A stretch of DNA of 64,000 bases, taken from assembly GCA_035548175.1 (NCBI GenBank), contig DASZTO010000096.1, positions 1 through 64,000 on the forward strand, read 5' to 3'. A program made the position numbers and the translations under genes. Of this stretch, positions 57,023-64,000 are shown piece by piece (the stretch's first letter is position 1; every line of letters starts with the position of its first letter). The stretch comes from CALCHA01 sp035548175 (lineage in GTDB: Bacteria; Planctomycetota; Phycisphaerae; WQYP01). The notes under the pieces are model-generated. The model ran no database searches. It worked only from the letters and a program-made list of their open reading frames with translations, and was not told where the DNA came from.

Positions 57023-58171
57023 ATGGATGATCCCATGATTCCCCAACACGGCATCCTCGAAATTTCCCGGTCGCGCCTCGCCCACAACGTGCGCGAGATC
57101 CGCCGGCAAATCCCCCCCCACGCACAGATTTGCGCCACCATCAAGGCCGACGCTTATGGTCACAGCGTTCGACACATCGCGCCCCTTCTCTCGGAAGCCG
57201 ATATCCGCTGGGCCGCCGTATTTACTTTGCAAGAAGCGCTCGATGTCGCGTCGGCGGCGAACTTCCATATTCTCATGCTCGCGCCCTTGGTCCTCGAAAG
57301 TTCCACAGACGAAGCGCTCGCCCCCCTTCTTGCAAACGCTCCCCGCATCCGTCCGACGCTGATCGATCTCGCCAGCGCGCGCCGCCTGTCCGAAATGGTC
57401 TCACATGATCGTCCCGGCTCCGTGCTCCCGGTCCACATTCAGATCGATACCGGCCTGACGCGCGGCGGCGCCGACCCAGCCGATGCCGCCGACCTCGCCG
57501 CCGCAATTCACAACCTCCCGGGTCTGCACCTGGAAGGCGTCTTCGCGCATCTCTCCCACGGCGATGTCCCACACCACGATGCCAGCTCGCAGCAACTTGC
57601 TGACTTTCACGCCCTCGCCGATCCTCTCAAGCGCCAGTGGCCCCGCTTGCTCCTCCACCTGCAGAATTCCGGCGGCGCGTGGTCGCTCAACGATCCCTCG
57701 CTCGATATGGTCCGCACGGGCATCGCGCTCTATGGCCTCCAACCTTCCACCGCCGCGCCCATCCTTCAGTTGCAGCCCATTGCCCGCGTCACCGCGCCCG
57801 TCCTCGCCGTTCACCATCGCCCCGCCGGCACCGGCGTCGGCTATGGCCATTCCTTTATCGCCGATCGCCCAAGCCATATCGCCGTCGTGCCCGTCGGCTA
57901 TGCCGATGGATATCCACGCCTCGCCTCCAACCGGGGCCTTATCGCGCAGCTCAACGGCCATGCCGCTCCGCTCGTCGGCCGCATCTCCATGGACCAGATG
58001 ACTATCGACGTCACCGGCATACCCGCTGCCCTCGGCGACCAGGTCACCGTCGTGTCGTGGAACGTCGGCGACGCCAACAGCCTCGACGCCCTCGCTGATT
58101 CCATTGGCACCATCGGTTACGAACTGGCGACCCACTTTGGCCCTCGCCTGAAACGAATTGTGGTGGAATGA
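57023..58171 (+). CDS. alr: alanine racemase
   Basis: The 382 residues contain AQICATIKADAYGHSVRHIA, whose Lys binds PLP, QIDTGLTRGG, HLQNSGGAW, GTGVGYGHSF with the catalytic Tyr, and LVGRISMDQMTIDVT. It makes D-alanine for peptidoglycan, which fits a walled planctomycete-type cell. A second ATG at 57035 is a possible start. It begins 18 nt after tsaC. Confidence 0.95.
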   Translation: MDDPMIPQHGILEISRSRLAHNVREIRRQIPPHAQICATIKADAYGHSVRHIAPLLSEADIRWAAVFTLQEALDVASAANFHILMLAPLVLESSTDEALAPLLANAPRIRPTLIDLASARRLSEMVSHDRPGSVLPVHIQIDTGLTRGGADPADAADLAAAIHNLPGLHLEGVFAHLSHGDVPHHDASSQQLADFHALADPLKRQWPRLLLHLQNSGGAWSLNDPSLDMVRTGIALYGLQPSTAAPILQLQPIARVTAPVLAVHHRPAGTGVGYGHSFIADRPSHIAVVPVGYADGYPRLASNRGLIAQLNGHAAPLVGRISMDQMTIDVTGIPAALGDQVTVVSWNVGDANSLDALADSIGTIGYELATHFGPRLKRIVVE

Positions 58172-58226
58172 CGCATGCTTTCACTATGAAATATTCGCCG
58201 CCCTTTCTATAACACGGAGTCGCCTG

Positions 58227-59192
58227 ATGGACGTCTTGATCACGCGCCCAATTCCCCCCGCTGGCCCGCTCGCGCTGGAAGCGGCCGGAATCGCCGTGCG
58301 CGTATCTCCCTTCGACCGGCCACTGACCGCCGACGAACTCCTCCTCGCCTCCCAGGACGTGGATGGCCTCGTCACCATGCTTACCGATAAGATCGATGCG
58401 AACTTTCTAGATGCTCGCCCGCGCGTGAAGGCCATTGCCAACTTTGCCGTGGGGTTTAACAACATCGATGTCGGCACCTGCACGGCGCGCCGTATCGGCG
58501 TCTCCAATACGCCCGATGTCCTCACCAACGCCACCGCCGAAATCGCCTGGACGCTCCTCATGGCCGCCGCACGCCGCGCTGGCGAGGCCGAACGCTCGCT
58601 CCGCTCGGGACAATGGGATGGCTGGGGGCCCCTTCAGTTCCTCGGTGTCGACGTCGTCGGCAGAACCCTCGGCGTCATTGGCGCCGGTCGCATCGGCGCT
58701 CGACTTGCCCGAATGGCTGCCGGCTTCGACATGCGGGTCCTCTACACCAACCGCCGTTCGAGTCCCGCAATGGAAGCGCTCGGCGCCCGGCTCGTCCCCC
58801 TTGATGACCTCCTGCGACAGTCAGATTTCGTCTCCCTTCACGTCCCCCTCACCCCCGAAACCCGCCACCTCATCGGCGGTCCCCAATTCGCCCTGATGAA
58901 GAAAAATGCCGTCATTGTCAATACGGCGCGCGGCCCTGTAATCGATGAAGCCGCCCTCGTCGACGCCCTCCTCCATCGGCGAATATTCGCCGCCGGCCTT
59001 GATGTCTTCGAAAACGAGCCCCGGCTTCATCCCGGCCTTGCCGAACTCCCCAACGCCGTGCTCCTCCCCCACATCGGTTCTGCCACAGAACTCACCCGCT
59101 CCACCATGGCCAAACTCGCTGCCGAAAATCTTGTCGCTATGCTCTCCGGTCGCCGGCCGCCCACGCCGGTCAACCCGGAACTGTGGTCCTGA
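58227..59192 (+). CDS. D-2-hydroxyacid dehydrogenase (glyoxylate/hydroxypyruvate reductase-like)
   Basis: The 321 residues have LGVIGAGRIGARLARMAAGF (NAD site) and the catalytic Arg (NTARGPVIDEAAL), Glu (DVFENEPRLHPG) and His (LLPHIGSATELTR). ANFAVGFNNIDV is a typical substrate-side motif. It reduces 2-keto acids to D-2-hydroxyacids; resemblance to glyoxylate reductase is closest, but the substrate is not certain. CGGAG precedes the ATG. Confidence 0.9.
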   Translation: MDVLITRPIPPAGPLALEAAGIAVRVSPFDRPLTADELLLASQDVDGLVTMLTDKIDANFLDARPRVKAIANFAVGFNNIDVGTCTARRIGVSNTPDVLTNATAEIAWTLLMAAARRAGEAERSLRSGQWDGWGPLQFLGVDVVGRTLGVIGAGRIGARLARMAAGFDMRVLYTNRRSSPAMEALGARLVPLDDLLRQSDFVSLHVPLTPETRHLIGGPQFALMKKNAVIVNTARGPVIDEAALVDALLHRRIFAAGLDVFENEPRLHPGLAELPNAVLLPHIGSATELTRSTMAKLAAENLVAMLSGRRPPTPVNPELWS

Positions 59193-59215
59193 TCACCTGC
59201 GCCTGCCTGCCCCTC

Positions 59216-61090
59216 CTACACCTTCCCACGCAGATGCACCATCAGGATCGTCAGATCGCTCGGCGTAATGCCCTCCAGCCGACCCGCCTGTCCCACTGTC
59301 GCCGGGCGAAACCGCTCCAGCGCCTGCTTCGCCTCATTCCGAAGCTCGCGAATCCCTCCAAAATTGAAAGCCTGGGGAATCGCCTTATCCTCAAGTTCAC
59401 GCAGCCTCTGCGCCGTCTGCTTCTCTCTTTCTATATAACCCGCATACTTCGCCTCGATCTCAACTTGCCCCCACACCGCATCGCCAAATCGCCCCACTGG
59501 CGTGCCCCGCTCCAGTGCGATCTGCCGCACTTCCTGCGCGGAAGTGTCGGGCCGCCGCAGCAACTCATATGCCGTAATCCCGTTGTGCTCCATCCGTACA
59601 CGCGTCGATTGCAGGGCTTTCGTCAGCGCCGCCATGTCCGATAGCTTTCGTGAAAGCCGCTCCGTCCGTGCCGATGACGCAAGCCCTAGCGCCGCGCCCA
59701 CCGGAGTCAACCGTTGATCCGCATTGTCCGAGCGCAGCGTCAGACGAAATTCCGCGCGGCTCGTAAACATGCGATAAGGTTCCGTCGGCGTCTTGGTGAT
59801 CAGATCGTCAATCATCACGCCTATATACGCTTGATCGCGCGCAAGCGTGAATCGCCCCTCGCCGCGCACACGCCGGGCCGCGTTGATCCCCGCCACGATC
59901 CCCTGTCCCGCCGCCTCCTCATAGCCTGAAGTGCCGTTCAATTGCCCCGCGAAAAACAACCCCGACACCCGCCGCGTCTCCAGCGTGCCGTCCACCTGGT
60001 GCGTCGGCGAAAAGTCGTATTCCACCGCATATCCCCATCGCAGCACCTTCGCCCCCTCCAGCCCCGTGATCGAATGAATCATCTCGATCTGCACATCCTC
60101 AGGCAGGCTCGTCGAAATCCCGTTGCAGTAGATCTCGTTGGTCTCCAGACCCTCAGGCTCCAGAAAGACCTGATGCGCGTCCTTATCGGCAAAGCGAACG
60201 ACTTTGTCCTCGATCGACGGGCAATACCGCGGTCCGCGCGAATGAATCTGCCCTGAATACATTGGCGCTCGATGAAGATTCGCGCGAATCATCTCATGCA
60301 CGCGATTGTTGGTATAAGTGATATGCATCGGCACCTGTTGCAACGCCGGAAATGCCCCCGCCGCCGTCAGATCCGAAAATGGCGTCGGCGGATCATCGCC
60401 CGGCTGCTCCTGCAATCCCCCAAAATCGATCGACTCCTTCGCCACCCGAGGCGGGGTCCCCGTCTTCAGCCGCCCGAGTTCAAAACCCATCTCCAGCAGG
60501 CTGCCCGACAGGCCTCGCGCTGTCTGCTCGCCCACGCGTCCCCCCTCCGTCTTGCGCTCGCCTGTATGCATCAGCGCCCGCAAAAATGTCCCCGTCGTCA
60601 CCACCACCGCCCTCGCGCCCAAACGCCGGCCGTCCTGCAGCACCACGCCCTGAATCGTCTTCCGCCCCTCCCCAGCGGCGTCGCCCTCCTCGCACGTTTC
60701 AAAGCGATCAACGATGCCGCTAATGATCGACAGATTGCCGCAGTGCTCGCGCAGCATCTCCTGAACCTTTCGCGCATAGCGATACTTGTCCGCCTGTGCC
60801 CGCGGCGACTGCACCGCCGGCCCCTTGGAACGGTTCAACATGCGGAACTGGATCCCCGTCGCATCGATCGCCCGTCCCATCAGCCCCCCAAGCGCATCGA
60901 TCTCGCGGACCATCTGCCCCTTCGCAAGTCCGCCAATCGCCGGATTGCACGACATGCGCCCAATCGCCTCCGGATCCATCGTCACCATCGCCACGCCGCC
61001 CCGATCGCCCAGCATGTGCGACGCCGCCCACGCCGCTTCCGCGCCCGCGTGCCCGCCCCCAATCACGATCACATCAAAAAAATCCGCCAC
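59216..61090 (-). CDS. mnmG: tRNA uridine-5-carboxymethylaminomethyl modification enzyme MnmG
   Basis: The 624 residues carry the FAD motif DVIVIGGGHAGAEAAWAASH, CNPAIGGLAKGQMVREIDAL, RGPRYCPSIEDKVVRFADKD and SGLFFAGQLNGTSGYEEAAG. With MnmE it builds the modified wobble uridine of several tRNAs. The start is a GTG at 61090, 9 nt after the polA stop, so the two share a transcript. Confidence 0.97.
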   Translation of the reverse strand: MADFFDVIVIGGGHAGAEAAWAASHMLGDRGGVAMVTMDPEAIGRMSCNPAIGGLAKGQMVREIDALGGLMGRAIDATGIQFRMLNRSKGPAVQSPRAQADKYRYARKVQEMLREHCGNLSIISGIVDRFETCEEGDAAGEGRKTIQGVVLQDGRRLGARAVVVTTGTFLRALMHTGERKTEGGRVGEQTARGLSGSLLEMGFELGRLKTGTPPRVAKESIDFGGLQEQPGDDPPTPFSDLTAAGAFPALQQVPMHITYTNNRVHEMIRANLHRAPMYSGQIHSRGPRYCPSIEDKVVRFADKDAHQVFLEPEGLETNEIYCNGISTSLPEDVQIEMIHSITGLEGAKVLRWGYAVEYDFSPTHQVDGTLETRRVSGLFFAGQLNGTSGYEEAAGQGIVAGINAARRVRGEGRFTLARDQAYIGVMIDDLITKTPTEPYRMFTSRAEFRLTLRSDNADQRLTPVGAALGLASSARTERLSRKLSDMAALTKALQSTRVRMEHNGITAYELLRRPDTSAQEVRQIALERGTPVGRFGDAVWGQVEIEAKYAGYIEREKQTAQRLRELEDKAIPQAFNFGGIRELRNEAKQALERFRPATVGQAGRLEGITPSDLTILMVHLRGKV

Positions 61091-61099
61091 GCAACACCG

Positions 61100-64000
61100 C
61101 TACTCCAGTTCCACCCAGTTCGGACCCACCCCCAGATCCACACGTATCGGCACCCGCAACCGCATCGCCTCCTCCATCTCCCGTCGCACCAGCTCCGAAA
61201 TCTCCCCCGCCGCCGAGGTCCGGCATTCAAACACCAGCTCGTCGTGAATCTGCATCAGCATCCGCACCACCTCCGGTTGATTCACAATCCTGCGATGAAT
61301 CTTCACCATCGCCACCTTGATCAAATCGGCGGCTGATCCCTGAATCACCGAATTCAACGCCGCACGCTGCCCGAATTGCCGCCGCGATTGTATCGGCGAG
61401 TTGATGTCCGGTATCGCCCGCCGCCGCCCCAGAATCGTCGTCACATACCCGTTCGTCTGCGCCTCCATGATGCATTCGTGCGTAAACGCTTCAATCGCCG
61501 GAAATCGCCGCCGATATGCGGTGATGTACTGATTCGCCTGTTCCTGCGGTATCTTCAAAACTTGCGAAAGACCAAACCCCGTCTGCCCATAAATGATGCC
61601 GAAGTTCACCGTCTTGGCCACCGCGCGCATCTCCGGCGTCACCTCGCTCTCCGCCACGTTGTTGATCTCCGCGGCCACCATCCGATGCACGTCCTTGTTC
61701 GCCGCGAACGCCTCCACCAGCGCCTTCTCCTGGCAATAATGCGCCAGCATCCGCAGCTCAATCTGCGAATAATCCGCGGAAATCAGCACATTCCCCGGTG
61801 CCGCCACAAACGCCCGCCGTATCTCCCGCCCGATCTCCGTCTTCACCGGAATGTTCTGCAGGTTCGGATCGCTCGACGACAGCCGCCCCGTCTCCGCCAC
61901 CGTCTGGTTGAAATGCGCATGCACCCGCCCCGTCCGCGCATTGGGCAGACCCGACAGCGCGTCCAGGTACGTGTTCTTCAGTTTCGCAAGTGACCGATAC
62001 TCCACCACCAGCGCCGGCACCGGATGCCGATCTGCCAACTTCTCAAGAACCGTTATATCCGTGCTCGGTCCGGTCTTCGTCTTCTTGATCACCGGCAGCT
62101 TCAACTGCTTGAACAACACGTCCGCAAGCTGCTTCGGCGAATCCTGATTGAAGTCAATCCCCGCCGCGATCTTGATCCGCCCGCGCAGGTCGATCAGCTT
62201 CTTCTCAATCTCCACGCTCAGCCCCTTCAGCAGCGACGCGTCGATCGTGACCCCGAAGTACTCCATATCCGCCAGCACCTGCACCAGCGGCATTTCCACC
62301 TCGTAAAACAGCTTCTCCGCCCCCATCTCCCTCAACTGCGGATACAGCCGTTCCGCCAGCCGAAGTGTGACGTCCGCATCTTCCGCCGCGTAATGCGCCG
62401 CTCGAGACACCGGCACATCGGCGAAGGAAATCTGCTTCGTTCCCCTGCCGATCAGGTCCGTAATCGGAATCGGCCGCAGCCCCAGATGATCCGCCGCCAG
62501 CGCATCCATGCCATGGGACAGCCGCGATGAATCAATCACATATGATGCCACCATCGTATCGAAATGCACGCCGTTTAACTGAATCCCGAAGTTACGCAAC
62601 GAATTGATATCATACTTAAGATTCTGCCCAAGCTTCGGAATCTCAGCATCCGCAAGCAGCGGCCCAAGACACTCGCGCACCACCATCTCGTCCAGCACCC
62701 CGTCGCCCGCTCCTTTCACCGCGACATAGAAGCCCGTTCCCGTCCTCGCGGAAAGAGAAATCCCGCACAGGTGCGAAGCCATCGATCCCAGCGCATCGGT
62801 CTCCGTGTCTACCGCCAGCCACGCCGGCCGATCCCCGCGCGCTTTTACCTCCGCCAGTTGCCGCCGCAACGTCGCCACCATCCCGTCCAGCAATTCCGGC
62901 GTGTTCACCAACTGATAATCGCCGATAACCGGCTGAAGACCCCCCGGCGCCGGTGGGGGGGCAATGTCCGAATCCGTCTGCAGGGCATGCTCCGGCGCTG
63001 CCGTGGCGAGCGTCACCTGGTCCTCCTCCGTCGGCGCGTCATGCGTCGCCGCACCCTGGTCAAACAAACCCCCCTCGATCTTCTGCGGCGCCGCCGCCGC
63101 ACGCGCCGGACCCTGCGAAACTAGCGGTGCCGGCGGCGGAGCCTTGAGCGTCACCGGCGCCGCCGGCCCCTCGCCCCCGCGATACATCCCCACCACCTGC
63201 TCCAGCATCGTCAGCAATTTCGAAAACCCAAGCTGCTGAAAAATCGGCGCCAGCTTCGGCAATAACTCCGGATGCACCTCCGCCGCCGCCCACTCAAACG
63301 CCGGCACAGGCACATCGAACTGCAGCTCCACCAGCTTGCGCGAATTCTCCAGCACGTGCAGGTTGTTCCGAAATACCTCCCCGATCTTCCCCCCGATCTT
63401 CTCCTTGTTGGCGATCACCCCATCCAGCGACCCATACGTCGCAATCCACTTCGCCGCCGTCTTCGGCCCCACCCCCGGAATCCCCGGAATGTTGTCCACC
63501 GTGTCCCCCGTGAGCACCAGCACATCCCGCGCCTGCGCCGGCGAATACCCCTTCTTCTCCATCAGCTTCGCCGCATCGATCTCCTCGCCAAGCTGAATAT
63601 CGTACATCACAACTTTATCATCAATCAGCTGGTCCAGGTCCTTGTCCTTCGTGCACATGTATACTTTGCAATCGGGGCACTCAGGATCCGTCCGCAGCCG
63701 CCGCACCACGGTGGCAATCGCATCGTCCGCCTCATACCCATCCGCCTTAAACAGCGGAATCCCCACCGTATCGCAAATCTGCAAAATGCGATCGATCTGC
63801 GGCGGCATGTCCTCCGGCATCGGTTTCCGCTGCGCCTTATACGTTTCCGATACCGCCTCCCGCCCCGATGTCCCCGCATCCATCGCCAATATCACGTGCG
63901 TCGGCTTGCGCATCTGAAACAGCTTCAGCAGCATCGCCACAAAGCCAAACGTCGCATTCGTCGGCTCCCCCGAAGGCGAACGCAATCCCATCACCGCATA
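61100..64000 (-). CDS. polA: DNA polymerase I, N-terminus beyond window
   Basis: About 966 residues are visible. The 5' nuclease domain (KADGYEADDAIATVV, TGDTVDNIPGIPGVGPKTAA) is followed by a Pro/Ala linker, a 3'-5' exonuclease domain with its acidic residues (VDTETDALGSM, LGQNLKYDINSLRNFG, YAAEDADVTLRLAER) and the polymerase domain (SADYSQIELRMLAHY, VNFGIIYGQTGFGLSQVL, QIHDELVFE). The frame is open to the right edge; the first 10-20 residues are missing. It fills gaps in repair and replaces RNA primers. All three activities appear intact. Confidence 0.97.
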   Translation of the reverse strand, partial: YAVMGLRSPSGEPTNATFGFVAMLLKLFQMRKPTHVILAMDAGTSGREAVSETYKAQRKPMPEDMPPQIDRILQICDTVGIPLFKADGYEADDAIATVVRRLRTDPECPDCKVYMCTKDKDLDQLIDDKVVMYDIQLGEEIDAAKLMEKKGYSPAQARDVLVLTGDTVDNIPGIPGVGPKTAAKWIATYGSLDGVIANKEKIGGKIGEVFRNNLHVLENSRKLVELQFDVPVPAFEWAAAEVHPELLPKLAPIFQQLGFSKLLTMLEQVVGMYRGGEGPAAPVTLKAPPPAPLVSQGPARAAAAPQKIEGGLFDQGAATHDAPTEEDQVTLATAAPEHALQTDSDIAPPPAPGGLQPVIGDYQLVNTPELLDGMVATLRRQLAEVKARGDRPAWLAVDTETDALGSMASHLCGISLSARTGTGFYVAVKGAGDGVLDEMVVRECLGPLLADAEIPKLGQNLKYDINSLRNFGIQLNGVHFDTMVASYVIDSSRLSHGMDALAADHLGLRPIPITDLIGRGTKQISFADVPVSRAAHYAAEDADVTLRLAERLYPQLREMGAEKLFYEVEMPLVQVLADMEYFGVTIDASLLKGLSVEIEKKLIDLRGRIKIAAGIDFNQDSPKQLADVLFKQLKLPVIKKTKTGPSTDITVLEKLADRHPVPALVVEYRSLAKLKNTYLDALSGLPNARTGRVHAHFNQTVAETGRLSSSDPNLQNIPVKTEIGREIRRAFVAAPGNVLISADYSQIELRMLAHYCQEKALVEAFAANKDVHRMVAAEINNVAESEVTPEMRAVAKTVNFGIIYGQTGFGLSQVLKIPQEQANQYITAYRRRFPAIEAFTHECIMEAQTNGYVTTILGRRRAIPDINSPIQSRRQFGQRAALNSVIQGSAADLIKVAMVKIHRRIVNQPEVVRMLMQIHDELVFECRTSAAGEISELVRREMEEAMRLRVPIRVDLGVGPNWVELE

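Overview
The window is high-GC bacterial DNA. Several traits point to Planctomycetota, most likely a Phycisphaerae-like lineage, but this is inferred from gene content and not from a search: a proline-rich small protein with a conserved head and tail (21775-22278), a VPLPA-type CTERM exported protein, a FloA-type flotillin, a DUF4190/zinc-ribbon membrane protein, and a ribosomal-protein cluster with long spacers that lacks rpsJ, rpmD and rpsD. FabI, Alr and Lnt fit a diderm that makes lipoproteins.

Region by region. (1) 1-13 kb is accessory-rich: the 3' part of comEC; a DUF4258 pair; a VapBC-type toxin-antitoxin module (3699-4354) lying between the end of recJ and a 95-bp duplicate of that end; recJ; a SHOCT-like membrane protein; a GT39-type glycosyltransferase; a YpdA-like flavoprotein; a eukaryote-type glycogen branching enzyme; and a UPF0175/DUF3368 pair whose toxin gene is frameshifted. 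(2) 13-22 kb: smpB, a MetE catalytic-domain protein, prmC, membrane proteins, floA, and a tandem of an intact Lnt and an Lnt-like protein that has lost the catalytic triad. (3) 22-35 kb: an M56/BlaI regulatory pair with two operator palindromes, trpD, a lipoprotein with an Asn/Pro tail, a HEAT-repeat operon, a DegT aminotransferase, a TIM-barrel isomerase, an RluA-family pseudouridine synthase and a CTERM protein. (4) 35.4-52.7 kb: the S10/spc/alpha-type ribosomal cluster (rplC to rplQ with secY, adk, map, infA and rpoA), which ends at a clear intrinsic terminator. (5) 53-64 kb: pgk, rpe, fabI, a Sua5-type tsaC, alr and a D-2-hydroxyacid dehydrogenase on the + strand, then mnmG and polA on the - strand; polA runs off the right edge.

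The most striking cross-cutting signal is a family of short tandem repeats with a 7-bp period (one locus has 9 bp) at more than 20 places. They fill most spacers of the ribosomal cluster and also sit in frame inside recJ (twice), the glycosyltransferase and the YpdA-like gene. Other points for follow-up are the dead Lnt paralogue next to the intact one, the duplicated recJ end around the toxin-antitoxin pair, -10 boxes placed so close to start codons that leaderless transcripts are expected, and sharp changes in strand composition along the window. No tRNA, rRNA, CRISPR array, transposase or integrase was recognised.
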